Translations under genes and position numbers: made by a program
Notes under the pieces: generated by a model
Database searches by the model: none
The model's input: the letters and a program-made list of their open reading frames with translations, nothing else
What the model was told of the DNA's origin: nothing
Shown here: one piece after another, positions 8,393-16,350 of the stretch
Layout of the letters: each line of letters starts with the position of its first letter
Numbering within the stretch: position 1 is the first letter of the stretch
DNA from: Comamonadaceae bacterium
GTDB taxonomy: Bacteria; Pseudomonadota; Gammaproteobacteria; Burkholderiales; Burkholderiaceae_C
Reading direction: 5' to 3'
Length of the DNA stretch: 64,000 nt
Assembly: GCA_027488985.1 (NCBI GenBank)
Contig: JAIYAR010000017.1
Span: 53,281 to 117,280 of the forward strand

Positions 8393-8450
8393 CCGCACCC
8401 TCAAAAGCAAACGGCCTGCAGGTGCAGGCCGTTTGCTTTTGAGGGTGCGG
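8393..8450. terminator. Bidirectional terminator with 28-bp perfect stem
   Basis: Arms 8393-8420 and 8423-8450 are perfect reverse complements, separated only by GG. The stem contains a GC core (GGCCTGCA) flanked by an A-rich/T-rich block (AAAAGCAAAC / GTTTGCTTTT), so it can terminate dolP rightward and the oxidoreductase gene leftward; the latter's stop codon begins 2 bases away. Confidence 0.85.
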
Positions 8451-8451
8451 C

Positions 8452-9384
8452 TTACTTCAGCCGCTTGATCAGGCTGCTGGTGTCCCAGCGGTTGCCACCC
8501 ATGAGTTGCACGTCGGCATAGAACTGGTCGACCAGCGCCGTCACTGGCAGGCGGGCGCCATTGCGCTTGGCTTCGTCCAGCACCAGACCCAAGTCCTTGC
8601 GCATCCAGTCCACGGCAAAACCGAAATCAAACTTGTCTGCCACCATCGTCTTGCCGCGGTTGTCCATCTGCCAGCTTTGCGCCGCGCCTTTGCCGATGAC
8701 ATCCAACACCTGGCTCATGTCCAGCCCGGCACGCTGACCGAAAGCCACCGCTTCTGACAATCCTTGCACCAATCCTGCAATGCAGATCTGGTTCACCATT
8801 TTGGCCAGCTGGCCTGAGCCGCTGTCACCTAAGAGTGTGAACGCACGGGAAAACGCCATGGCCACCGGCTTGACCGCTTCAAAGGCAGTCGCGTCGCCAC
8901 CGCACATGACGGTGAGCATGCCGTTTTGCGCACCCGCCTGTCCACCGGAGACAGGGGCATCGATGAACTGCAAGCCACGCGCCTGGGCCACTGCGCTTAA
9001 CTCCCGCGCCACGTCGGCAGAAGCGGTGGTGTGATCCACAAAAATAGCTCCGGATTTCATGCCCGCAAAAGCGCCATCTGCACCCAAAACAACGCTGCGC
9101 AAATCCGCATCGTTACCGACGCAGCAAAACACAATGTCGGCGTTTAGCACAGCCTCACGCGGGGTGGCTGCGTGCGAATGGGCGCCCAGTTGGCTGCTGG
9201 CGCTCGCAAATTCTTCGCACCATGCTATGGATTTGGTAGCGGTACGGTTGTAGACCGCGACCTGGTGACCTGCGCGAGCCAGGTGCCCGGCCATGGGGTA
9301 GCCCATGACGCCCAAGCCTAGAAAGGCAACTGAGTAAGCGGGGGAGGGTTCGTAGGTTTTGTCGTTGATATTGGGCATGGTCAC
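8452..9384 (-). CDS. NAD(P)-dependent beta-hydroxyacid dehydrogenase (3-hydroxyisobutyrate / tartronate semialdehyde reductase family)
   Basis: A 310-residue two-domain oxidoreductase: Rossmann loop FLGLGVMGYPMAGHL at about 24-38, substrate-binding VDHTTA and DAPVSGG near 150, and catalytic Lys in GQLAKMVNQ near 198. The family includes 3-hydroxyisobutyrate dehydrogenase, GarR and GLYR-type succinic semialdehyde reductases; sequence alone does not fix the substrate. The start is either a GTG at 9384 overlapping the pilU stop (GTGA) or the ATG at 9378. The coupling to pilU is probably not functional. Confidence 0.85.
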   Translation of the reverse strand: MTMPNINDKTYEPSPAYSVAFLGLGVMGYPMAGHLARAGHQVAVYNRTATKSIAWCEEFASASSQLGAHSHAATPREAVLNADIVFCCVGNDADLRSVVLGADGAFAGMKSGAIFVDHTTASADVARELSAVAQARGLQFIDAPVSGGQAGAQNGMLTVMCGGDATAFEAVKPVAMAFSRAFTLLGDSGSGQLAKMVNQICIAGLVQGLSEAVAFGQRAGLDMSQVLDVIGKGAAQSWQMDNRGKTMVADKFDFGFAVDWMRKDLGLVLDEAKRNGARLPVTALVDQFYADVQLMGGNRWDTSSLIKRLK

Positions 9385-10517
9385 ATGATGGCAAAGTTTT
9401 CAGTACCGGCCGACAAGTCGTGAGACTTGCCACGGTGGCTGTTGAGCTTGATCTGCAGGCGCAGGTCGTTGAGCGAGTCGGCATTGCGCAGCGCATCTTC
9501 ATAGGTGATGGCGTGGCCTTCGTACAGATCGAACAGGGCCTGGTCGAAAGTTTGCATGCCTGCTTGGCGGCTCTTTTTCATGATCTCTTTCACTTCCGAG
9601 ACTTCGCCCTTGAAGATCAGGTCGGAGATCAGTGGGGAGTTGATCATCACTTCCACCGCAGCAACGCGGCCCTTGCCGTCTTGCTTGGGGATAAGTCGTT
9701 GGGACACCATGGCCCGCAGGTTAAGCGACAAGTCCATCAGCAACTGGCTGCGACGCTCTTCGGGGAAAAAGTTGATCACGCGGTCCAGGGCCTGGTTGGC
9801 GCTGTTGGCGTGCAGGGTGGCCAAGCACAAGTGACCGGTTTCCGAAAATGCAATCGCGTGCTCCATGGTTTCGCGGTCGCGGATCTCGCCCATCAGGATC
9901 ACATCCGGCGCCTGGCGCAGGGTGTTTTTCAGGGCGGCTTCCCAGCTGTCTGTGTCCAACCCGACTTCGCGTTGGGTGATCACGCAGTTCTTGTGGGCGT
10001 GCACGAACTCCACCGGATCTTCAATGGTGATGATGTGGCCATAGGAGTTTTCATTGCGCCAGTCCACCATGGCAGCCAGCGTGGTGGACTTGCCGGAGCC
10101 GGTTGCCCCCACCAGAATGCACAGCCCGCGCTTGGATTGCACAATGTCCTTGAGCACCGGCGGCACACCCAAACCGTCAATCGTGGGCAGCACCTGCGGG
10201 ATCACCCGAAGCACCATGCCGACCTTGCCCTGCTGGATAAAGGCATTCACCCGGAAGCGGCCGATGGCAGCAGGTGCAATGGCGAAATTGCTCTCCTTGG
10301 AGCGTTCGAACTCGGCGATCTGCTTGTCGTTCATGATGGAACGCGCCAGCGCCATGGTGTGCGCCGCATTCAGTGGCTGGGGCGACACCTTGGTGACCTT
10401 GCCATCCACCTTGATGGCGGGCGGAAACTCGGCGGTGATGAACAAGTCGCTGCCATTGCGGCTGACCATCAGCTTAAGCAGATCGTTGATAAATTTCGTG
10501 GCTTGATCGCGTTCCAT
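9381..10517 (-). CDS. pilU: Type IV pilus retraction ATPase PilU
   Basis: A 378-residue PilT/GspE family ATPase. Walker A GATGSGKST near residue 135, Asp-box TIEDPVEFVH, Walker B VILMGEIRDRET and His-box HLCLATLHANSA are all present. It differs from PilT in the C-terminal region (HAITYEDALRNADSLNDLRL), which is characteristic of PilU. PilU is a PilT-dependent accessory motor that increases the force of pilus retraction in twitching motility. It lies 20 bases downstream of pilT in the conserved pilT-pilU order. Confidence 0.95.
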   Translation of the reverse strand: MERDQATKFINDLLKLMVSRNGSDLFITAEFPPAIKVDGKVTKVSPQPLNAAHTMALARSIMNDKQIAEFERSKESNFAIAPAAIGRFRVNAFIQQGKVGMVLRVIPQVLPTIDGLGVPPVLKDIVQSKRGLCILVGATGSGKSTTLAAMVDWRNENSYGHIITIEDPVEFVHAHKNCVITQREVGLDTDSWEAALKNTLRQAPDVILMGEIRDRETMEHAIAFSETGHLCLATLHANSANQALDRVINFFPEERRSQLLMDLSLNLRAMVSQRLIPKQDGKGRVAAVEVMINSPLISDLIFKGEVSEVKEIMKKSRQAGMQTFDQALFDLYEGHAITYEDALRNADSLNDLRLQIKLNSHRGKSHDLSAGTENFAIM

Positions 10518-10537
10518 CAGAACACCTACCTTTCTGT

Positions 10538-11581
10538 CTAGCCTGGGAAGTTCTCAGGAATCTTGGCTTTGCTGCGTGCTTCAGCTGCACTGATCATGTT
10601 GCGCTTGACCAGTTCGGTAAGGTTCTGGTCCAGGGTCTGCATGCCCACGCTATTGCCGGTCTGGATGGCGGAATACATCTGCGCCACCTTGGCCTCGCGG
10701 ATCAGGTTGCGGATGGCGCTGGTGCCCAGCATGATTTCATGCGCGGCCACGCGGCCCTGGCCGTCTTTGGTTTTGCACAAGGTTTGTGAAATTACGGCTT
10801 GCAGTGACTCGGACAACATGGCCCGCACCATTTCTTTTTCTTCGGACGGGAACACGTCAATGATCCGGTCAATCGTTTTGGCGGCACTTGAGGTGTGCAG
10901 AGTGCCGAACACCAAGTGCCCGGTTTCGGCGGCCGTCATGGCCAGGCGGATGGTTTCCAGATCGCGCATTTCACCCACCAGAATCGCGTCCGGGTCTTCC
11001 CGCAGCGCGGACTTCAGGGCGGCCGCAAAGCTCAGGGTGTGGGGGCCGACTTCGCGCTGGTTGACCAGGCATTTTTTGGATTCGTGCACGAATTCGATCG
11101 GGTCTTCCACCGTCAGGATGTGGCCGAACTCGGTCTCGTTCAGGAAGTTCACCATCGCAGCCAGAGTGGTGGACTTGCCGGAACCGGTGGGGCCGGTCAC
11201 CAGTACCAGACCGCGGGGTTTCAAGGCCAGATCGGCAAAGATGCGCGGGGCGTTGAGCTGTTCCAGCGAGAGGATTTTGCTTGGAATCGTCCGGAACACT
11301 GCACCCGCACCGCGGTTGTGGTTGAAGGCGTTGACGCGGAAGCGGGCCAGGCCATCGATCTCGAACGAGAAGTCGATCTCCAGAAACTCTTCGTACATCT
11401 TGCGCTGGGTGTCGTTCATGATGTCGTACACCATGGCGTGAACCTGCTTGTGGTCCAGGGGTTCAACGTTGATGCGGCGCACATCGCCATGCACCCGGAT
11501 CATCGGCGGCAGGCCTGCCGAGAGGTGCAAGTCAGACGCTTTGTTTTTGACGCTAAATGCGAGCAGCTGGGTAATGTCCAC
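10538..11581 (-). CDS. pilT: Type IV pilus twitching motility ATPase PilT
   Basis: A 347-residue hexameric retraction motor at the cytoplasmic base of the type IV pilus. Walker A GPTGSGKST near 133, TVEDPIEFVH, Walker B DAILVGEMRDLET, and HLVFGTLHTSSA are intact, and the PilT-specific C-terminal motif AIRNLIREAK is present. It begins 46 bases from divergent yggS, the arrangement seen in many proteobacteria. Heads the pilT-pilU transcript. Confidence 0.97.
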   Translation of the reverse strand: MDITQLLAFSVKNKASDLHLSAGLPPMIRVHGDVRRINVEPLDHKQVHAMVYDIMNDTQRKMYEEFLEIDFSFEIDGLARFRVNAFNHNRGAGAVFRTIPSKILSLEQLNAPRIFADLALKPRGLVLVTGPTGSGKSTTLAAMVNFLNETEFGHILTVEDPIEFVHESKKCLVNQREVGPHTLSFAAALKSALREDPDAILVGEMRDLETIRLAMTAAETGHLVFGTLHTSSAAKTIDRIIDVFPSEEKEMVRAMLSESLQAVISQTLCKTKDGQGRVAAHEIMLGTSAIRNLIREAKVAQMYSAIQTGNSVGMQTLDQNLTELVKRNMISAAEARSKAKIPENFPG

Positions 11582-11627
11582 GGAGTCCTCTCTAGGCGAA
11601 TGGCAGGTTTGTTACGCTCGGGAGATT

Positions 11628-12326
11628 ATGACGATGATTGCCGACAATCTCCACGCTGTTGCACAGCGTATTGCGCAAGCGTGCACCCAGTCCGGACGGC
11701 CGGTGGACAGTGTGCGCCTGCTGGCTGTTTCCAAGACCTTCGGGCCTGAGGCTGTGCAGCAGGCGTTTGATGCCGGGCAGCGCGCCTTCGGCGAAAACTA
11801 CATCCAGGAAGCGGTCGACAAGATCACTGCGCTCAGCGCCCTGCCCATTGAGTGGCACTGCATAGGCCCTATCCAGAGCAACAAGACCCGCCTGGTGGCC
11901 GAGCATTTTCAGTGGGTCCAAACGGTGGACCGGCTCAAAATTGCCCAGCGCCTGAGCGACCAACGCCCGCCGCACTTGCCGCCTTTGCAGGTGTGCATCC
12001 AGGTGAATGTGGACGGTGGCCCCACCAAGTCCGGCGTCAGCCCGCAAGAAGCGGTGGCGCTGGCACAGGCGGTGGCGGAACTGCCGCGCCTGCAGCTCCG
12101 GGGCATCATGTGCATCCCGGAGCCTGCTCCTGATTTTATAGCTGCTCGCGCAGTATTCATGAGCGCCAAGTCCGTATTTGATGCCATCGTGGCGCAAGGG
12201 CTGCCGCTCGATACGCTCTCCATGGGCATGAGTGGTGACCTGGATGCGGCGATTGCCGGCGGCAGCACCATGGTGCGGGTGGGCAGCGCGATTTTCGGGG
12301 CCCGCCCAACCCCGGCGACTGCTTAA
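11628..12326 (+). CDS. yggS: YggS family pyridoxal 5'-phosphate homeostasis protein (PLPBP)
   Basis: A 232-residue alanine-racemase-like barrel that binds PLP but has no known catalytic reaction; it buffers vitamin B6 and amino acid pools. The PLP Lys lies in LLAVSKTF (about residue 35), followed by FGENYIQEA, WHCIGPIQSNKTR, and MGMSGDLDAAI near the C-terminus with GSAIFGAR. The ATG at 11628 places the start at the conserved region; longer in-frame starts run into pilT. Residues about 169-185 (PDFIAARAVFMSAKS) are encoded by a dispersed repeat copy. The end overlaps the convergent binding-protein gene by 4 bases. Confidence 0.93.
   Translation: MTMIADNLHAVAQRIAQACTQSGRPVDSVRLLAVSKTFGPEAVQQAFDAGQRAFGENYIQEAVDKITALSALPIEWHCIGPIQSNKTRLVAEHFQWVQTVDRLKIAQRLSDQRPPHLPPLQVCIQVNVDGGPTKSGVSPQEAVALAQAVAELPRLQLRGIMCIPEPAPDFIAARAVFMSAKSVFDAIVAQGLPLDTLSMGMSGDLDAAIAGGSTMVRVGSAIFGARPTPATA
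12130..12184 (+). repeat. Dispersed GCTAT-type repeat, copy B (inside yggS)
   Basis: Contains TTTATAGCTGCTCGCGCA then ATTCATGAGCGCC and GTATTTGATGCC; it aligns along about 50 bases with intergenic copy E at 32995. It is in frame, reading FIAARA..MSA. It replaces the variable helix between CIPEP and LDTLSMGMS, and the spacing between those motifs is the same as in ordinary YggS proteins. Confidence 0.75.
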
Positions 12327-13450
12327 GTCCGCACTCGGCCGTCGCCGGTCAGCATGGACATCTCCACAAAGGTGGATGCTGCATGGTCAGAGCGGGAAAA
12401 GTTCACGTTGAAGCCGCCGAATGGCTGGCCGTTGATGCTTTCCATGGCGGCAACCAGCGCATCTGCCCCGCCCTTGCCACCACTGCGGCGCAGGGCCTCA
12501 GCCACCACTTTGGCGGCAATGTAGCCCTCCATGCTGGAAAAGTTGGCTTGTACCGCGCCGTTGGTCTTGCGCACTGCTTCGGCAAACTCGCGGGAAATTG
12601 GTTTGTTGCCCACATAGGGCGAGGGCACTACTTGGGACACCACCACGCCGGCGCCGTCCTTGCCCAGTTCGTCGGCCAAAGCTTGGGTGCCCACGAAGGA
12701 CACGTTGTAAAACCCGCCGCCGTAGCCAGCCTTGCGGGCCGCACGGATGTACGCCGCGCTGGACTTGTAGGCCGTGATTTGCACCACCGCTTCGGGGGCC
12801 GCCGCGTTGAGAGTCTCTACCGCTTTGGCCACGTCGACTGAATTGCGCTCCACGGTGGCAAGTGCCACGGGCTTGAGGTTCAGGGCCGTCAGAGCAGCCT
12901 GCACGCCGTCCAAGCCGGCTTTGCCGTAGGCGTCGTTCTGGTAGAACACGGCCACTTTGGTAATGCCCACGTTGTGTAGCTGCTTGACGATGAGGGCAGT
13001 CTCGTCGTTGTACGAGGCGCGCACATGGAAGGCGAAGCGGTTGAACGGGTTGCGCAGCGCCATGGCACCGGTAAACGGGGCAATGAAAGGGACCCGGGCC
13101 TTGGTGGCCAGCGGCAAGGCTACGGCACTGGTGGGGGTGCCTACAAAAGCGAACAGGGCGGTGACCTCTTCTTCCAGCAGTTTGCGGGTGTTTTCTTCGC
13201 AGCGGCCCGGTTCGTACCCGTCGTCCAGCTTGCGGATCTCCACACTGCGACCGCCGATACCGCCTTGGGCGTTGAGCTGATCGAAATACAGCTTGGCGCC
13301 CGCGTGGAGCTGGATGCCGAGTTGGGCAGCGGGGCCGGTGAAAGCGGCAGACTGGCCGAGCACGATTTTGTCGGACTGGGCATGGACTGCGGGGAAGCCG
13401 GTCAGCGCTGTAGCGCCGGCGGCGAGGGTGAAATGACGTCGGTTAAGCAT
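12323..13450 (-). CDS. ABC transporter substrate-binding protein, branched-chain amino acid/amide type (LivK-like)
   Basis: A 375-residue periplasmic binding protein with a Tat-like or Sec signal ([18 protein letters not shown], cleavage near AVHA-Q). The body has family features: IVLGQSAAFTGPAAQLG, FDQLNAQGGIGGR, FGTPTS-type loop and KVAVFYQNDAYG. Such proteins deliver amino acids, amides, urea or aromatic acids to Liv-type ABC transporters. No permease or ATPase gene is next to it, so it is an orphan here and its ligand is unknown. An Lrp-type regulator lies immediately upstream. Confidence 0.88.
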   Translation of the reverse strand: MLNRRHFTLAAGATALTGFPAVHAQSDKIVLGQSAAFTGPAAQLGIQLHAGAKLYFDQLNAQGGIGGRSVEIRKLDDGYEPGRCEENTRKLLEEEVTALFAFVGTPTSAVALPLATKARVPFIAPFTGAMALRNPFNRFAFHVRASYNDETALIVKQLHNVGITKVAVFYQNDAYGKAGLDGVQAALTALNLKPVALATVERNSVDVAKAVETLNAAAPEAVVQITAYKSSAAYIRAARKAGYGGGFYNVSFVGTQALADELGKDGAGVVVSQVVPSPYVGNKPISREFAEAVRKTNGAVQANFSSMEGYIAAKVVAEALRRSGGKGGADALVAAMESINGQPFGGFNVNFSRSDHAASTFVEMSMLTGDGRVRT

Positions 13451-13470
13451 CCTGTCATTCTCCCTGAATA

Positions 13471-13499
13471 GTTGTAACAGCCGTGGCGCTTGTTACAAC
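13471..13499. promoter_or_regulatory. Inverted repeat between the Lrp-type regulator and the binding-protein gene
   Basis: GTTGTAACA (13471-13479) and TGTTACAAC (13491-13499) are perfect 9-base arms with an 11-base loop, and they overlap the last codons of the Lrp-type gene. No T-run follows, so an operator or mRNA-processing hairpin is more likely than a terminator. The function is not shown by sequence. Confidence 0.5.
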
Positions 13500-13963
13500 T
13501 TGAGATGGGTGGTGTTTTTCACTTCTTCCATCACCGCGTAGGTGCGGGTCTCGCGCACGCCGGGCAGTTGCCAGAGCACGGTGCCGGCAAAGTGCCGGTA
13601 GGCGGCCATATCGGCCATGCGAGTTTTGAGCAGGTAATCAAAGCCACCAGCCACCATGTGGCACTCCATGATTTCGGAGTGCACTTGCACGGCGGCTTTG
13701 AATGCCTCAAAGACATTAGGTGTGGTGCGGTCCAGTAGCACCTCGACAAACACCATCATCCCCGCGCCCAGCTTGAGCGGGTTCAGTCGGGCCTCATAAC
13801 CCAATATGTAGCCTTCCTTGCTGAGCTTTTGTACGCGGGCGAGTACGGCAGTGGGTGAGAGCCCCACCGCCTCCGCTAGCTTCAGGTTGGCAATGCGCCC
13901 GTCGGCTTGCAGGAAGCTCAGGATGCGCAGGTCAATGCGGTCGAGTTCGGTGTGTTCATTCAC
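13493..13963 (-). CDS. Lrp/AsnC family transcriptional regulator
   Basis: A 156-residue regulator: N-terminal helix-turn-helix (LDRIDLRILSFLQADGRI, then LAEAVGLSPTAVLARVQKL) and a C-terminal RAM/ACT-like ligand domain (about 70-150) with MECHMVAGGFDYLLKTR. Lrp-like proteins respond to amino acids and often act on neighbouring transport or catabolic genes. The gene is 42 bases upstream of the amino-acid binding protein gene, and putA lies beyond the chemoreceptor gene, so either could be a target; this is inference. Confidence 0.9.
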   Translation of the reverse strand: MNEHTELDRIDLRILSFLQADGRIANLKLAEAVGLSPTAVLARVQKLSKEGYILGYEARLNPLKLGAGMMVFVEVLLDRTTPNVFEAFKAAVQVHSEIMECHMVAGGFDYLLKTRMADMAAYRHFAGTVLWQLPGVRETRTYAVMEEVKNTTHLKL

Positions 13964-13972
13964 ACCCTGAGC

Positions 13973-15937
13973 TTACTTCAGCTTGAAGAACGACACCTCT
14001 TCCGCCAGGCGCGTTGCCTGGTCAGACAGGGCAGATGCCGCCGCAGCGGTCTCCTCTACCAGCGCAGCGTTTTGCTGGGTGTTCTGGTCCAGGTCGTGCA
14101 CGGCAGCGCCCACCTGGTTCACCCCGAGTGATTGCTCCTTGGTGGCATTGGCGATTTCGGTCATCAGCGTATCGATGCGACCTGCGTTGTTGACGATGTC
14201 TTCAATCGCACTACCTGCTTCACCCACCACCTGGGTGCCACGTTCCACCTGCTCGATGCTGGCATTGATCAGGCTCTTGATTTCTTTGGCTGCTTCGGCG
14301 CTACGCCCGGCCAGCGATCGCACTTCACTGGCTACCACCGCAAAACCACGACCCTGCTCTCCGGCGCGCGCGGCTTCTACCGCAGCATTCAGGGCCAGGA
14401 TGTTGGTCTGAAAGGCGATGCCGTCAATCACGCTGATGATGTCGGCAATCTTATTTGACGAGGCATTGATGCCCTGCATGGTGCTCACCACCTGCGAGAT
14501 CACTTCACCACCGCGCTTGGCAGACTGGGCGTTCGAGCGAACGATCTCGGCTGCGCCTGCCACGGTGTCCGAGGTGCGCTGCACAGTCTCGGAGATTTGC
14601 GTCATGGTGGCTGCGGTTTGTTCCAGCGCAGCGGCGCTGGCTTCGGTGCGGCGGGACAGGTCTTGCGAGGCCGAGGCAATCTCTTCGCTCGCGGTATTCA
14701 CATTGCCCGCTCCGTCGAGGGTGTTGCGCACGATCACGCGCAGGCTGGCTTCCATGTCCCGCAGTGTGATCATGAGGTGGGCGGCTTCGTCCTTGCCCCA
14801 TGGGGTGGGCGCAGTCACCAGGTTGCCCTTGGTGATTTGCTCCAAGTGGCCTGTGACCTCGCGCAGACCGCCCATCATCACCTTGTAAAACGCCAACAGC
14901 ATGTAGAAGGCAACAGCGACAAAAAAGCCGGACAGCGCTATGTCTTTCCATAGCTCTTTTTCAAGTTCCACGATCCGCTCGCCCAAGCGCAGTTCCAGCT
15001 GCAGCATCATTTTTTCATTCAGTTGGCGCTCTGCGTCCAGCGCGGAAGAGCCGAGTTTGAGATAGGCGTCAGCATCCCCCGAAAGAGTCTCACTCACCAC
15101 TTGTTTACGGCTTGCGTCCTGAAAGGCATCGTAGGCGTCATCATTGGCTTTCATGCCGTATTTCGCGTCGGCTTCGGGGGTGCCGCCGGTGGCGCGGATG
15201 TAGGCGTTTTCAACTATGTTGTCCACGAAGCGCAGGATGCCGAAGTTCTCGTCAATCCGCTCCCGCGAGTACTCGGTTTTCTTGCCTGCCTTCAAAGTCG
15301 TCCATCCGAGTACCGAGAGTTCCGACACGTTTTCCATTTGTTGCGGGCCGAATAGCACCGCGTAGTTCATCAGGTGGAAGGTTTCCAGCTGAGGGTCCAG
15401 GGCGAGTTCGGAGGTGTCGGAGACGTGTTCACCCAGCGCCAGCAAGGCATCGATGAATTCGTCGTGGGCCTCGAAGCTGGCTTCATCGTCTTTGCCAATC
15501 GGGTTGGCCAACAGTGCTTGGTGCAGTTTCTCGGCTTTTGCCAGTCCTTGCGCCGTATCCAGGAACTTGCCCAGTTCTTTGTCTGCCGCAAGTAATTTGC
15601 CGAACCCCTGGGTCACTGCCGTCTGACTAGTACTGAGTTCAGGGGATTTAGTGATGACTTGCAGCCGGCGCAACTGCGCTAGGCGTATAAGTTCGTGCAG
15701 GGGTTTGACATAGGCCACACCCTGCAGCTCGTGCCGTGTGGATGCAATTTGGGCCCGGGTATTGCCCCAGATATCCGCCAGCAGCAGCAAGATGGGAAGC
15801 AGGAACATGACCGCAATCCAAGCCGACTTGGCGGGAAAACTCAGGCTGCGGAATAACCTTACGCCCGGGGACAGCCAGCCGTGGTAACGAAAGAAGGAAC
15901 CAAACCCGGCGTCGCCGGCCAACGTCGTCTTGCTCAC
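13973..15937 (-). CDS. Methyl-accepting chemotaxis protein
   Basis: A 654-residue transmembrane receptor. One membrane segment lies near residues 34-55 ([19 protein letters not shown]), a periplasmic helical sensor of about 280 residues follows, then TM2 near 345-365, HAMP, and a cytoplasmic signalling domain with the conserved hairpin tip ([20 protein letters not shown]). Start is GTG at 15937 with GGGGA upstream. The C-terminus (VSFFKLK) lacks the WE(S/T)F pentapeptide used to tether CheR/CheB, unlike two receptors at the right end. Ligand unknown. Confidence 0.93.
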   Translation of the reverse strand: MSKTTLAGDAGFGSFFRYHGWLSPGVRLFRSLSFPAKSAWIAVMFLLPILLLLADIWGNTRAQIASTRHELQGVAYVKPLHELIRLAQLRRLQVITKSPELSTSQTAVTQGFGKLLAADKELGKFLDTAQGLAKAEKLHQALLANPIGKDDEASFEAHDEFIDALLALGEHVSDTSELALDPQLETFHLMNYAVLFGPQQMENVSELSVLGWTTLKAGKKTEYSRERIDENFGILRFVDNIVENAYIRATGGTPEADAKYGMKANDDAYDAFQDASRKQVVSETLSGDADAYLKLGSSALDAERQLNEKMMLQLELRLGERIVELEKELWKDIALSGFFVAVAFYMLLAFYKVMMGGLREVTGHLEQITKGNLVTAPTPWGKDEAAHLMITLRDMEASLRVIVRNTLDGAGNVNTASEEIASASQDLSRRTEASAAALEQTAATMTQISETVQRTSDTVAGAAEIVRSNAQSAKRGGEVISQVVSTMQGINASSNKIADIISVIDGIAFQTNILALNAAVEAARAGEQGRGFAVVASEVRSLAGRSAEAAKEIKSLINASIEQVERGTQVVGEAGSAIEDIVNNAGRIDTLMTEIANATKEQSLGVNQVGAAVHDLDQNTQQNAALVEETAAAASALSDQATRLAEEVSFFKLK

Positions 15938-16350
15938 GAAATCCCCTTTATTAAGCGGGTTAATTTGAACGAATCATAACGGCGCGATGCTGATTCAAAC
16001 GAATTTGAAAAGGAGCAATGTCGCCTCATTCAGACGCCCCTAGACACTAGTTCACGGGCAGCCCACGATGAGTAGCAATAGAAAACGTCGTATTCAAGTA
16101 ATTCCGAAACAAGCTCGGCAAACCTGAAAACAAAGCCCATGTTTGAAAGCACGATTTTGCCGAAATTAATACAAAAACGCAATAATTAATCTAATTTGTA
16201 TTGCATGCTTTCGAAGTTGAGCGGTGAGTAGCTGGGAAAGGCGAAGGGATATTGAATTCACTATCTATGGGTAAAAATATAGTGAAAAATTCAGCTCAAG
16301 CACCGAAAGAATAGGGACATATCATTTCGTTGCCTTGTGCAGGAGTCGCT
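15938..16350. other. Intergenic region between the divergent chemoreceptor and putA genes
   Basis: A 413-base region without a gene, clearly more AT-rich than its flanks. It must hold the promoters of both divergent genes. It contains two inverted repeats: GAAAGCA (16145-16151) with TGCTTTC (16206-16212), and inside them AATACAAA (16168-16175) with TTTGTATT (16195-16202). These would suit a regulator of putA such as an Lrp-type protein. I see no RNA gene or open frame with a convincing start. Confidence 0.6.

Noticed and set aside
14938-14972. GCTATGTCTTTCCATAGC in the first chemoreceptor gene as a repeat copy
   Set aside because: It has the GCTAT...ATAGC arms but the following bases do not match TGCTCGCGCA, and the protein segment is a normal helix before TM2.
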